DNA from: Microbispora hainanensis
GTDB lineage: Bacteria > Actinomycetota > Actinomycetes > Streptosporangiales > Streptosporangiaceae
Assembly (NCBI RefSeq): GCF_006874475.1
Contig: NZ_VIRM01000001.1
Location: forward strand, 186,001-250,000
Direction of reading: 5' to 3'
DNA: 64,000 bases
Position numbers and translations under genes: made by a program. Under the pieces are notes generated by a model. It was not told the DNA's origin. It did not search any database and saw only the letters and a program-made list of their open reading frames with translations. This document shows positions 34,950 to 43,801 of the stretch, in pieces (position 1 is the first letter of the stretch; the number at the start of each line of letters is the position of its first letter).

Positions 34950-36002
34950 TCACAGGATGAGATGACTGTCGCCGAACTCGTGCCAGAGGTAGCCCTCCTC
35001 CAGCGCCGCCTCGTAAGCGCGGGTCAGCACGCGGGTCCCGGTGATCGCCGACAGCATCATCAGGTGGGTGGAGCGGGGCTCGTGCAGGCCCGTGACGAGG
35101 CCGTCCACCGCGCGTACGCCTCCCTCGGGCGTGACGACGTGCGAGGTCCAGCCCGACGCCGCCCGCACCGTGTCCGGGGCGGAGGCGTCGCGGGCGGCGG
35201 TCTCCAGAGCCCGCACGACGGTCGTGCCTACGGCGATCACCCGGCCCCCGTGCTCACGGGTGATGTTCACCAGCCGTGCCGTCCGCTCGGAGACCGAGAA
35301 CCACTCGGGATAGGGCGGCTCGTCCTTCTCCGGAGACGCGACCCCGGTGTGCAGCGTGATCGGCGCGACGCCGATCCCCCGGCTGACCAGGGCGGTGACG
35401 AGCTCCGGAGTGAACGGCCGGCCCGCGCTCGGCATCTCCGCGCTGCCCGGCTCGACCCCGAAGACCGTCTGATAGTCGGCGAGCGGCCAGTCGCGCCCCA
35501 CGTATCCATAGCGGATGGGCACGCCGTGCGCGGCGAGGTAGGAGAGCACGTCGCGGTCGAGGCGGGCCCGCCACAGGCGCGGCGTCTCGGGCGCCAGCAG
35601 GCGCAGCGTGGCCCCTCCCGGCAGCGGCAGCCATTCGCCGGGCGCGGCGCCCGAGTAGGGCTCCGTCGCCCTCCCCGTACGGCGGCGCAGCTCGACCAGC
35701 CACTCGCCGGACGCGAGACGGCCGGAGAAGTGGACGGCCAGCCGGTCGAGCCGCACCGCCGCGGGCAGGGTGGCGGAGTCGTTGACCACCAGCAGGTCGC
35801 CGGGGGACAGCAGCGACGGCAGGTCGGCGAAGACGTGATGGGTGATCTCGCCGGTGTCGCGGCGCGACACCAGCAGCCTGACCTCGTCGCGGCGCAGCCC
35901 GCGCGCCTCCGGCGGTTCGTGCGCCTCCAGTGGCGCCGCAAGCGCGAACTCGAACGACCCTCCCGCCCCATAGGGCCGGATCGCCGGATCGGGGGCCGTC
36001 AT
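34950..36002 (-). CDS. QueA-like S-adenosylmethionine:tRNA ribosyltransferase-isomerase paralogue
   Basis: A 350-residue member of the QueA family. It reads GDLLVVNDSATLPAAV near the N-terminus, then PYPEWFSVSERTARLVN, RVIAVGTTVVRALE and GLHEPRSTHLMMLSA. Classical QueA makes epoxyqueuosine from AdoMet and preQ1-tRNA. No tgt, queC-E or queG gene is in the window, and most actinomycetes are not known to make queuosine, so the role may be different. ATG 36002 overlaps the stop of the SDR gene (ATGA), so the two are coupled. The product is about the usual 340-360 residues. Confidence 0.8.
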   Translation of the reverse strand: MTAPDPAIRPYGAGGSFEFALAAPLEAHEPPEARGLRRDEVRLLVSRRDTGEITHHVFADLPSLLSPGDLLVVNDSATLPAAVRLDRLAVHFSGRLASGEWLVELRRRTGRATEPYSGAAPGEWLPLPGGATLRLLAPETPRLWRARLDRDVLSYLAAHGVPIRYGYVGRDWPLADYQTVFGVEPGSAEMPSAGRPFTPELVTALVSRGIGVAPITLHTGVASPEKDEPPYPEWFSVSERTARLVNITREHGGRVIAVGTTVVRALETAARDASAPDTVRAASGWTSHVVTPEGGVRAVDGLVTGLHEPRSTHLMMLSAITGTRVLTRAYEAALEEGYLWHEFGDSHLIL

Positions 36003-36661
36003 TCCAGCGCTCCCCGGGTGAAGCGGCCGGGGGCGGGGCGGGAGCCGACGAGGCGCAGCAGCGCCGGCACCACGCTCTCGGGCGGCGGCGCCGCCCCGGC
36101 CTCCTCCGGGCCGACGGCGTCCGCCAGCATGCGGGTGCGCATCTCGCCCGGATCCACCCACCAGACCGCCACGTCGGGCTCCTCGGCGGCCAGGACGTTC
36201 GACACCTGGTCGAGGGCGGCCTTGGTCGCACCGTAGCCGCCCCAGCCCTCGTACGCCTCGACGGCGGCGTCGGAGGAGATGTTGAGGATGGCGCCCCGCC
36301 GCTTGCGCAGCGCGGGCAGCGTCGCCTGGACCAGCGCCAGCGGTGCGATCACGTTCGTCTCGAACAGCGCGCGCAGCGCGTCGAGCGGATAGCCGGCGAG
36401 CCGGGGCAGCGGGGTGGGGCCGAGCCCGCTCGCGTTGTTGACCAGGAGGTCGAGCTCGGGCACGGAATCGGCGAGCCTGGCCACGTGCGCCGGGTCGGCG
36501 ACGTCTCCGGGAAGGGCCCGGGCGCCGAGGTCGAAGGCGGCCGACATGAGGTCCTCCTCGCCCCGCGCGGTGAGGAGGAGCGACCAGCCGTCCTCGGCGA
36601 GCGCCCTGGCGAGCGCGAGTCCCAGCCCTCGGGAGGCACCGGTGATGAGTGCGTGCTTCAT
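35999..36661 (-). CDS. Short-chain dehydrogenase/reductase upstream of the QueA paralogue
   Basis: A 220-residue classical SDR. The cofactor loop is TGASRGLG, LLVNNASG forms the NNAG motif, ISSDAAVEAYEGWGGYGATK carries the catalytic Ser, Tyr and Lys, and WWVDPGEMRTRM follows the active site. The substrate is unknown. It is first in a two-gene operon with the QueA-like gene (4-bp overlap), suggesting shared physiology. ATG 36661 was chosen because the fold begins at KHALITGAS. Confidence 0.82.
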   Translation of the reverse strand: MKHALITGASRGLGLALARALAEDGWSLLLTARGEEDLMSAAFDLGARALPGDVADPAHVARLADSVPELDLLVNNASGLGPTPLPRLAGYPLDALRALFETNVIAPLALVQATLPALRKRRGAILNISSDAAVEAYEGWGGYGATKAALDQVSNVLAAEEPDVAVWWVDPGEMRTRMLADAVGPEEAGAAPPPESVVPALLRLVGSRPAPGRFTRGALE

Positions 36662-36773
36662 GCGCTTCACGCTAGAAATCGGCACGTCACGAGCGCATCG
36701 GACCGAGGCCCGGCCGTCGCTCGGCAGTTGGGTCTAGGTCCTGTGGCCGACGCGGCCCGCCCGCCGCGGGACC

Positions 36774-36779
36774 TAGTCT
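36774..36779 (+). promoter_or_regulatory. -10 element of a leaderless promoter
   Basis: TAGTCT ends 7 nt before GTG 36787, with no ribosome site between. Confidence 0.55.
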
Positions 36780-36786
36780 GTGTTGC

Positions 36787-37944
36787 GTGCCCGAGCCCGC
36801 CGACCCCGCCGCCGCCTGCGAGCGGGACCGTGACGCCGTGCTGCACGCGGTCAGCTCGGCCGTGCTCGCCGTCACCCGTCACCTGTCGGTCCGCGAGGTC
36901 CTCCAGGTGATCGTGCGGTCCGCGGCGCGGCTGCTCGACGCGAAATACGCCGCGCTCGGCGTGCCGGACGACGACGGCGCGTTCGCCGAGTTCGTGGCCG
37001 AGGGCATCTCCGACGAGCAGTGGGCGGCCATCGGGCCGACCCCGCGCCAGCACGGCATGCTGGGCGCGATGCTCCGCGAGGGGACGCCGGTGCGGCTGCC
37101 CGACATCCGCAGGGACCCCAGGTTCGAGTGGTGGCCGAAGGCCCATCCCATCCTCAAGGACTTCCTCGGTGTGCCGATCACCGACGGCGCCACCGTGCTC
37201 GGGATCATCTTTCTGTCCAACAAGCGGACGCCGGGCGGGTTCGACGAGGCCGACGAGGAGCTGCTGACGCTGTTCGCGGCGCACGCCGCCATCGCGATCA
37301 CCAACGCCCGGCTGTACGAGCGGGGGCGCGAGCTCACGGTCATCGAGGAACGCACCCGGATGGCCCGCGAGCTGCACGACGCCGTCAGCCAGAAGCTGTT
37401 CTCGCTGCGGCTGACCGCGCGGGCCGCCGCCGCGCTCGCGCGTACGGATCCCGAGCGGGCGGCCGAGGCGATCGAGCGGGTGGAGCGGATGGCGGGAGAG
37501 GCGCTGACCGAGCTGCGCGCGGTGATCGTGGAGCTGCGCCCGGCCGAGCTCGACCGGCACGGGCTGGTGGAGAGCGTGCGCAAGCTGGCGGCCCTCCTCG
37601 ACCGCCTGCATCCCATGACGGTCGCGTTCTCGGCGGAGGGCGAGCCGCCGGACGACCGCGACCTGGCGCCCGAGATCGAGGTCGCCGTGCTCCGGGTCGC
37701 CCAGGAGGCGCTGCACAACGCCGTACGGCACGCCAGGGCCGCCCGCATCGACGTACGGCTCTCGCACCGGGAGGCCACCCTGGTGCTGGAGGTGACCGAC
37801 GACGGCGTCGGCTTCGATGAGGCGGGTGTGCACGGCCTGGGACTGCCGTCGATGAGCGACCGGGCCCAGGCCGTCGGCGGCACGCTGACGGTCTCCTCCG
37901 CGCCCGGCCGCGGCACGACCGTAAGACTGGAGGTGCCCGCGTGA
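36787..37944 (+). CDS. GAF-domain histidine kinase (NarL-type partner)
   Basis: A 385-residue soluble sensor kinase. A GAF domain (about 28-170) is followed by a HisKA_3 dimerisation helix with phospho-acceptor H197 in [16 protein letters not shown]. The ATPase domain has the N box [11 protein letters not shown]1 DDGVGF and G2 GLGLPSM. There is no membrane helix, so the ligand is cytoplasmic or membrane-diffusible. It overlaps the response-regulator gene by 4 bp. The signal is unknown. The DevS family has a related layout but usually two GAF domains. Confidence 0.9.
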   Translation: MPEPADPAAACERDRDAVLHAVSSAVLAVTRHLSVREVLQVIVRSAARLLDAKYAALGVPDDDGAFAEFVAEGISDEQWAAIGPTPRQHGMLGAMLREGTPVRLPDIRRDPRFEWWPKAHPILKDFLGVPITDGATVLGIIFLSNKRTPGGFDEADEELLTLFAAHAAIAITNARLYERGRELTVIEERTRMARELHDAVSQKLFSLRLTARAAAALARTDPERAAEAIERVERMAGEALTELRAVIVELRPAELDRHGLVESVRKLAALLDRLHPMTVAFSAEGEPPDDRDLAPEIEVAVLRVAQEALHNAVRHARAARIDVRLSHREATLVLEVTDDGVGFDEAGVHGLGLPSMSDRAQAVGGTLTVSSAPGRGTTVRLEVPA

Positions 37945-38564
37945 TCCGCGTGCTCATCGCCGACGACCACCCCGTCGTGCGGCAGGGCCTGCGTACGTTC
38001 CTGGAGATCCAGGAGGACATCAGCGTCGTGGGGGAGGCGGCGGACGGCGCCGAGGCGGTCGAGATGACCGGCGCGCTCACCCCCGACGTGCTGCTGCTCG
38101 ACCTGAAGATGCCGGTGCTCGACGGCCTCGGCGCGCTCGCGGAGCTGTCCCGCCGCGACGTGCGGGTGATCGTCCTCACCTCGGTCAGCGACCGGGGCGA
38201 CGTGGCCCCGGCCATGCGGGCGGGCGCCGCGGGCTTCCTCTACAAGGACGTGGACCCCGCCGCCCTCGTCCAGGCGATCCGGGCCGTGCACGGCGGGCAG
38301 GTCCTCCTCGCGCCCGAGGCCGCCGAGGCGATGCTGGCCGCACCGGCGGACCGAGAGCAGGCCGGCGCGGGGTCGGCGCTGACCGACCGCGAACGCGAGG
38401 TGCTGCGGCTGCTCGCCGCCGGCCGGTCGAACCGCGAGATCGCCCGCGAGCTCGTGGTGGCGGAGAAGACCGTGAAGACGCACGTCTCCAACGTGCTCAT
38501 GAAGCTCGGCGTGCAGGACCGCACCCAGGCCGCGCTCTACGCCGTACGCCACGGCCTGGCCTGA
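37941..38564 (+). CDS. NarL/FixJ-family response regulator
   Basis: A 207-residue regulator. The receiver has acidic pocket D8-D9, phospho-acceptor D54 in LLLDLKMP and the conserved Lys in FLYKD. The LuxR-type helix-turn-helix reads [20 protein letters not shown] then [23 protein letters not shown] 37941 overlaps the kinase stop, so the pair is translationally coupled. Targets are unknown. Confidence 0.93.
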   Translation: MIRVLIADDHPVVRQGLRTFLEIQEDISVVGEAADGAEAVEMTGALTPDVLLLDLKMPVLDGLGALAELSRRDVRVIVLTSVSDRGDVAPAMRAGAAGFLYKDVDPAALVQAIRAVHGGQVLLAPEAAEAMLAAPADREQAGAGSALTDREREVLRLLAAGRSNREIARELVVAEKTVKTHVSNVLMKLGVQDRTQAALYAVRHGLA

Positions 38565-38621
38565 CGGAATGGTAGTTCGAGGCGGTCGCGAAGGGGTGAG
38601 TCCGGGCCGTCGGACCTTGGG

Positions 38622-39383
38622 TCAGACCTGGGACTCCACGATGGCGTTGTGCGCGGCCACCCTGGCCCGCCGTACGGCGCGGTCGAGGTCGCGAAGGGCC
38701 TGCACGCGCGCGGCGACCTGCCCGGAGGTGAGGCCCCGCTCGTCGGCGAGACGGAGCGCCACCGACAACCGCGAGGCGAGGGCGCCGACCCGGTGCGCCC
38801 TGCCGGGGTAGCCGGGGGCCAGGGCCTCGCCCGCGCGGTCGAGCGCGTCCGGCGCCGGAAATCCCTGCGCCGGGCCGCCTACGCCGAGCAGCGCCTCGGT
38901 GGCGGCCATCATGGTGGTCCGCAGCGCCTGCTCCGCCTCGGCCAGCGACGGCACGTCGGGCGGGACGGCCGACGCCTCGGCCACGGTCCAGCGGATTCCG
39001 GAGTACGAGGAGCCGCGCCGGTCGGCGGACGGCACGAGACCGAGGCACCGGTCGGACAGCACGGCCACGGCGGCCTGGCCCGCGTCGATCGCGGCGCCGT
39101 TGAAGGCGGGCGGGCCGGTGAGCCCGAGCGGGTCGCCGGGCACCGGCAGGGCCAGCCGGAACGCGCCGAGCCCCTCGATCCGCCGGTCGACGAGGTAGGC
39201 GAGCAGGGGGGTCTCGACGTCATCCGCCGCCACCACCTGAGGCCCGGCCTCGCGCTCGACGCGGTCGAGGGCGTGCTCCAGGCTCACGTGTCCGCCGAGC
39301 CACGCGTTGCCCCAGGCGACGAGCGTGGCGGAGATCGGTGAATCGATGTGCACCCGATCCACGATATGTGTTCGGACTGCCAT
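38622..39383 (-). CDS. Conserved actinobacterial protein of unknown function
   Basis: A 253-residue protein I do not recognise. Residues 1-180 look like a mixed alpha/beta domain with several Gly/Pro loops and an Asp-rich segment (AADDVETPLLAYLVDRRIEG). The C-terminal 70 residues are a helical Arg-rich bundle ending in AVRRARVAAHNAIVESQV. There is no signal peptide or membrane helix. It diverges from the ABC ATPase gene with only 34 bp between starts, so the promoters overlap. Normal codon structure supports a real gene. Confidence 0.7.
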   Translation of the reverse strand: MAVRTHIVDRVHIDSPISATLVAWGNAWLGGHVSLEHALDRVEREAGPQVVAADDVETPLLAYLVDRRIEGLGAFRLALPVPGDPLGLTGPPAFNGAAIDAGQAAVAVLSDRCLGLVPSADRRGSSYSGIRWTVAEASAVPPDVPSLAEAEQALRTTMMAATEALLGVGGPAQGFPAPDALDRAGEALAPGYPGRAHRVGALASRLSVALRLADERGLTSGQVAARVQALRDLDRAVRRARVAAHNAIVESQV

Positions 39384-39417
39384 AGTTTTATCTCAGCGAA
39401 CCACGGGAGGGGGCCAC

Positions 39418-40206
39418 ATGGGCGGTCAGGTGCTTCAGCTTCAGGACGTGGCCGTCCGCAGGGACGGCGCCGCCCTGCTGCGCGGCATCGACTGGAGCGT
39501 CAGGGAGGACGAGCGCTGGGTGGTGATCGGGCCGAACGGCGCGGGGAAGACGACGCTGCTCCAGGTGGCCGCATCGCTGCTGTTCCCGTCCGAGGGCTCG
39601 GTGGAGATCCTCGGCGAGCGGCTCGGCCAGACGGACGTGTTCGACCTGCGGCCCCGGATCGGCCTGGCCAGCGCGGCCCTGTCGGAGCGCATCCCTCCGG
39701 ACGAGAAGGTCATCGACCTCGTGCTGACCGCGTCGTACGCGATCCTCGGCCGGTGGACGGAGGAGTACGACTCCCACGACGTCACCCGGGCCGTCGAGCT
39801 CATCGACCAGCTCGGCTGCGCCCACCTGATCAGGCGGCGCTTCGGCACGCTGTCGGAGGGCGAGCGCAAGCGGGTGCAGATCGCCCGGGCGCTCATGCCG
39901 GACCCCGAGCTGCTGCTGCTCGACGAGCCCGCCGCCGGGCTCGACGTCGCGGGCCGCGAGGACCTCGTACGCCGTCTCGGCGCGCTGGCCCGCGACCCGA
40001 AGTCGCCCACGATGGTGCTGGTCACCCACCACGTCGAGGAGATCCCGGCGGGGTTCACCCACGTGCTGCTGCTGCGGCACGGCTCGGTCGTCGACCAGGG
40101 GCCGATCGACGCGGTGATGACGCCGGAGAACCTGTCGGCGACCTTCGGCGTGCCGCTGCACCTCGACCGCGGCCAGGAGGGCCGCTGGTACGCCCGTCCC
40201 CTCTGA
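39418..40206 (+). CDS. Orphan ABC-type ATPase
   Basis: A 262-residue ABC ATPase. Walker A is GPNGAGKTT, the Q-loop region is GLASAAL, the signature is TLSEGERKR, Walker B is LLLLDEPAAGLD and the H-loop is VTHHVEE. There is no permease or binding protein nearby, so it may serve a distant transporter, or act as a ModF/SufC-like soluble ATPase. GGGAGGGGG precedes ATG 39418. The only close neighbour is the divergent unknown gene. Confidence 0.9.
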   Translation: MGGQVLQLQDVAVRRDGAALLRGIDWSVREDERWVVIGPNGAGKTTLLQVAASLLFPSEGSVEILGERLGQTDVFDLRPRIGLASAALSERIPPDEKVIDLVLTASYAILGRWTEEYDSHDVTRAVELIDQLGCAHLIRRRFGTLSEGERKRVQIARALMPDPELLLLDEPAAGLDVAGREDLVRRLGALARDPKSPTMVLVTHHVEEIPAGFTHVLLLRHGSVVDQGPIDAVMTPENLSATFGVPLHLDRGQEGRWYARPL

Positions 40207-40265
40207 CGTCCGGGCGTAGACCGCCGCCTACCCTTGGCGGATAGCCGTACGAGGGAGAGGTGCGA

Positions 40266-41015
40266 GTGACGCCGTGGGAGGCGGCCGCGGTCTTCGCGGC
40301 CGGAGTCGGTGCCGGGGCGATCAACGCGGTCGTGGGGTCGGGTTCGCTCATCACGTTCCCGACGATGCTGGCCGCCGGCTTTCCGCCGATCGTCGCGAAC
40401 GTGTCCAACAACGTCGGGCTGGTCCCCGGCGGCGTGACCGGGGTGCTCGGCTACCGCGCCGAGCTCAAGGGCCAGCGTGAGCGGCTGCTCCGGCTCGGCG
40501 TCGCGTCCGTGATCGGCTCGCTCGCCGGCGGAGTGCTGCTCCTGGTCCTGCCCGCCGAGGCGTTCAAGGTCATCGTCCCGGTGCTCATCGCGGTCGCCTG
40601 TCTCCTCGTGGTGTTCCAGCCGAGGATCAACGAGTGGCTGGCCGTACGGCGCAGGCCGCACCCCCACGGAGGGCCCTGGCTGTGGCTGGGCGTGCTGGGC
40701 GCGGGCATGTACGGCGGCTACTTCGGCGCCGCCCAGGGCATCGTGCTGATCGGCCTGCTGGGCAGCTTCCTCGACGAGGACCTGCAACGGGTGAACGCGG
40801 CGAAGAACCTGCTGTCGCTGCTGGTCAACGCCACGGCCGCGGTGCTGTTCACGTTCATCGCGCCGGTGGACTGGATCGCCGTGCTGCTGGTCGCGCTCGG
40901 CTCGGCCGCCGGCGGCTTCCTCGGCGCCCGCGTGGGCCGCCGCCTGCCCGCACCCTTGCTGCGGGGATTCATTGTTGTCGTTGGAATCGTGGCGATAGTG
41001 AAGCTCGTGTCCTAA
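40266..41015 (+). CDS. TSUP-family (sulfite exporter TauE/SafE-like) permease
   Basis: A 249-residue protein with about eight helices. The family motif GAGAINAVVGSGSLITFPTM is in the first helix and GMYGGYFGAAQGIVLIGLLG starts the second half, the internal duplication typical of TSUP. Members export or import sulfite, sulfonates or related anions. The start GTG 40266 is preferred over GTG 40260 because the GAGGGAGAGG site is too close to the latter. A small protein gene follows after 6 bp. Confidence 0.88.
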   Translation: MTPWEAAAVFAAGVGAGAINAVVGSGSLITFPTMLAAGFPPIVANVSNNVGLVPGGVTGVLGYRAELKGQRERLLRLGVASVIGSLAGGVLLLVLPAEAFKVIVPVLIAVACLLVVFQPRINEWLAVRRRPHPHGGPWLWLGVLGAGMYGGYFGAAQGIVLIGLLGSFLDEDLQRVNAAKNLLSLLVNATAAVLFTFIAPVDWIAVLLVALGSAAGGFLGARVGRRLPAPLLRGFIVVVGIVAIVKLVS

Positions 41016-41021
41016 AAGGGT

Positions 41022-41267
41022 ATGTCTGCCCTTGTGAAGGGCGACCGGGTGGAGATCGTCATCGATGCGGGGGGCACCCCGCGCACCTACGAGGTGGTCG
41101 CGACCAGGGCGGGCCGCCGGATCGAGATCACGACGGGCCGGGGAGTGGTCGAGGTCACCGAGGTCACGCGGGCGGGCACGCCCGTCCGCACCGCGAGGTT
41201 CATGTCCAACCGGGTGCTCGCGCTGGTCGAGCATCCCGCCGACGACCGCGGCCCGGACACCGGCTGA
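41022..41267 (+). CDS. Small conserved protein of unknown function
   Basis: An 81-residue, mostly beta protein (VEIVIDAGGTPRTYEVVAT, then GVVEVTEVTRAGTPVRTARF). It resembles small SH3-like or hypothetical actinobacterial proteins but I cannot place it. It starts 6 bp after the TSUP stop, with AAAAGGG very close to the ATG; GTG 41034 would give better spacing. It is probably co-transcribed with the permease. Confidence 0.6.
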   Translation: MSALVKGDRVEIVIDAGGTPRTYEVVATRAGRRIEITTGRGVVEVTEVTRAGTPVRTARFMSNRVLALVEHPADDRGPDTG

Positions 41268-41306
41268 CCCGGGTCCGGGCAAGGAACGCGCCGCCGTGTG
41301 GGGGGT

Positions 41307-42215
41307 TCACTCCGCGGGACGCACCTGGACGACGCCGTCCTGCCGCAGGCGGGTCTGGAAGGCCGGCTGGCGCGACGTGGCGGGGCCGTGCATGACCCGG
41401 CCGTCGGAGATGCGGAAGGCGCTGCCGTGCCACGGGCAGACGATGCAGGCTTCGCCCTCCTCCATGGCCACCCGGCCCTGGTGGAGCGGGCCGGCGAGAT
41501 GGGAGCAGTTGTCCGCGAGCACGCTCACGTCGTCGCCGAGACGCAGGACGAAGAGATCGATGTAGCCGAGCCGCCGCCGGACCGGCCGCCCGTTGGGCAG
41601 GTCCTTGAGCGCGCACAGGTCGTGCCAGCCGAGCGGCATGAGGTGGCCGACCGACTCCGCATGGTTGGCCCCGGCCGCCTGGCGATAGGACATGTGGCTG
41701 CCGAGGTGCGCGCCCGCGGAGGCCGCCGCGAGTCCCGCGTACCCCAGCATGCGCCCGGCGCGTTCGCGTCCCGTCATTCGTAAGAAGAGAGAGCCCGTGT
41801 AGCAGAGCGCCGCGGCGGCGTTGGTCATGGCGTGCACCAGGCCCACGCGCTGCTGTTCGCGATGGAGGGTGGACCAGTCGGTGAGGCCGGCCGCCACCGT
41901 GGGAACGGCGCTGCCCAGCCCCGCCAGGATGAGCGTCCGCGCCGCACGCGGGCCCGTCTTGGTCATGTCCACCACGCTCGCCGACAACCAGCAGCCGAAG
42001 GTCGTCACCGCGAGCGCCGGGTGCAGCGGGTGGCCCATGGGCACGCCGTGCAGGACGTCCCTGAGCTTGCCCGGGCCGAGTCTGCGGCGGACCTTCTTGG
42101 ATATGACGGTGATCGGCCGGTCGAGCGCGGTGGCCCGCTCGAGCCCGTCGAGGAGCTCTGCCGAGGGGACCCTCCGTGTCGTCCGGCCCGCACGCGGCCT
42201 GGTCGTCTCTTCCAT
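41307..42215 (-). CDS. DUF2231 membrane protein fused to a Rieske domain
   Basis: A 302-residue fusion. The N-terminal DUF2231 membrane domain (about 50-185) starts HGVPMGHPLHPALAVTTFGC and has four helices. A Rieske [2Fe-2S] domain follows (about 195-300) with ligands in DNCSHLAGPL and CIVCPWHGSAF. It is likely an electron-transfer component in the membrane; partners are not in the window. ATG 42215 has GGGGGCG upstream. The fusion occurs in other actinomycetes to my knowledge. Confidence 0.87.
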   Translation of the reverse strand: MEETTRPRAGRTTRRVPSAELLDGLERATALDRPITVISKKVRRRLGPGKLRDVLHGVPMGHPLHPALAVTTFGCWLSASVVDMTKTGPRAARTLILAGLGSAVPTVAAGLTDWSTLHREQQRVGLVHAMTNAAAALCYTGSLFLRMTGRERAGRMLGYAGLAAASAGAHLGSHMSYRQAAGANHAESVGHLMPLGWHDLCALKDLPNGRPVRRRLGYIDLFVLRLGDDVSVLADNCSHLAGPLHQGRVAMEEGEACIVCPWHGSAFRISDGRVMHGPATSRQPAFQTRLRQDGVVQVRPAE

Positions 42216-42316
42216 GTTTCGCCCCCTAACACGGGCTCACGTACCCCCGCGTCACAGGTGTGAACATGGACAGGCATGGGACGGTATGTACGAGTTTCGG
42301 GCTGACGCCATCGAGG

Positions 42317-42919
42317 TCAGGGCGCCAGATGACCCCGGGCGACCGAGCCGGCGACCAGCTCCGCGGCGTACTCGCCGAGCGTGGGCGAGCCCTCCTCGAT
42401 GAGCCGCACCTTCTCCATGACCTGGGCGGCCGTCACCTTGTAGAGCGGCCAGGTGCCGCCCTCGTTGTGGTGGTTGGCGATGATCGGCGCCAACCGGTCG
42501 AGCGCCCGGGCGAACCTCGCCTCCGATGTCCGCCGCTCCTCGAACTCGTCCCACAGGGTGCGCAGCCGCGCCCCCTGGTCGTCCGGCAGCAGTCCGAAGA
42601 TGCGGTCGGCCGCCGCGCGTTCGAGGGCGGCCTGCGCCTCGACCGCGACGGGGTCGTAGATGAAGGTGTCACCGGCGTCGATCTCCACGAGGTCGTGGAC
42701 GAGCAGCATCGCGACCACCTTGGACATGTCGGTGCCCGGGGGCGCGTGCTCGGCCAGCGTCATCGCCATCATGGCCAGATGCCAGGAGTGCTCGGCGTCG
42801 TTCTCCCGGCGCGAGCCGTCGATCAGCGAGTTGCGGCGGATGACGCGCTTCAGCTTGTCGATCTCCATGTGGAAGGCGAGCTGGGACTGCAGCCGTTCGT
42901 GGATGAGCGCGGTCGTCAC
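42317..42919 (-). CDS. HD-domain phosphohydrolase (YfbR/HDDC2-like)
   Basis: A 200-residue HD-domain protein. The metal ligands are His in RENDAEHSWHLA and HD in MLLVHDLVEIDAGD, with the late Asp in ALDRLAPII. This spacing is that of YfbR/HDDC2-type 5'-deoxynucleotidases, which hydrolyse dNMPs. GTG 42919 is the most upstream start. The gene stands alone. Confidence 0.87.
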   Translation of the reverse strand: MTTALIHERLQSQLAFHMEIDKLKRVIRRNSLIDGSRRENDAEHSWHLAMMAMTLAEHAPPGTDMSKVVAMLLVHDLVEIDAGDTFIYDPVAVEAQAALERAAADRIFGLLPDDQGARLRTLWDEFEERRTSEARFARALDRLAPIIANHHNEGGTWPLYKVTAAQVMEKVRLIEEGSPTLGEYAAELVAGSVARGHLAP

Positions 42920-43070
42920 CCGCGCAAGCCTAACCGGTCACGATCAGTTCGTCCCCGATCCGGCGCCGCGCGCCGTCAGGCTGGTGCACGCCCTTCTCCC
43001 GTCCGCCTCCCGTCTGACGACGCGTCCTCCGGCCTGGCGGTGCGGGGCCGGTACGGAGCGTCGGCGGGCG

Positions 43071-43232
43071 TCAGACGGTGAAGAGGCGGCCGACCTCCTC
43101 CAGCTCGCGCACAAGGTCGAAGCGGGGGTCGCGGTAGTGGCGGGCGCCGAAGCCGGTGCGGCTCACGGTCCATTTCAGTTCACGCGCCCACCTGTCCTGA
43201 TCGGCGCACAGCGCCAAATCCGCCATCGTCAT
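43071..43232 (-). CDS. Possible small protein of unknown function
   Basis: A 53-residue frame from ATG 43232 (MTMADLALCADQDRWARELK, ending EELEEVGRLFTV-like). The amphipathic, charged composition looks coding, and the frame stays open upstream to 43556. No ribosome site or family is recognised. It may instead be untranslated sequence in a gene-poor region. Confidence 0.3.
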   Translation of the reverse strand: MTMADLALCADQDRWARELKWTVSRTGFGARHYRDPRFDLVRELEEVGRLFTV

Positions 43233-43801
43233 CCGGCTTTTGATCAGTGATAACCAGGCGGCACCGGGATTCACCAAGGGACTCCTTCCGGAGGGGTGCC
43301 AAGTAGAGATCTCGTCGTCCTCAATTCGTCGTAGGGAGAGCGCGTCCCACCATCGGAACGGCCCATTCGTGTTCGCTGCTCGCTGTTTCCGCATGGCGAG
43401 CGCCGGCGACGCCGGTCGAATTTCGAAATCCCGCTGGCCCGGATGCCTCCCCGTCGTCACACGCATCCGGAGCCGACGGCGCCCCTCGCCGGGCGCGTGC
43501 CGCGGATGGGGAATCGGGCCTCGGAGTATTTCGCCGGCGACCGCCGGCGCCCCCACACGCCGGAAGACCCTTCCCGTATCGATCGTGACTCAGGACGCAA
43601 TGCGCTGCAATACTTGACGAAAAGAAATCCGCAAGAATCTTGTGTCGATACGCTGCAAATTACGGTGCAAGTTGCACGAGCGGGCGCGGTAATCTCAGGA
43701 CAGGGCGCCCCTCACCCGCGCGCCCGATCCGCCAGGGCGCGCCCACCATCCGTGCGTCCACCGCAACCACCGGATTCACCGGATGAAGGAGGTCGGCAGG
43801 G
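43233..43801. other. AT-richer region upstream of the XRE gene
   Basis: About 570 bp without a firm gene. TGCAA-containing motifs recur, including cgctgcaa at 43603-43610 and again near 43651. A weak TTGACG (43614-43619) could serve as a -35 element. The region probably carries the XRE regulator's promoter and operators. Confidence 0.45.
43665..43677. promoter_or_regulatory. Palindrome in the XRE upstream region
   Basis: gtgcaagttgcac is a perfect 13-bp palindrome (centre g), about 125 bp before the XRE start. It is a candidate autoregulatory operator. Confidence 0.45.
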
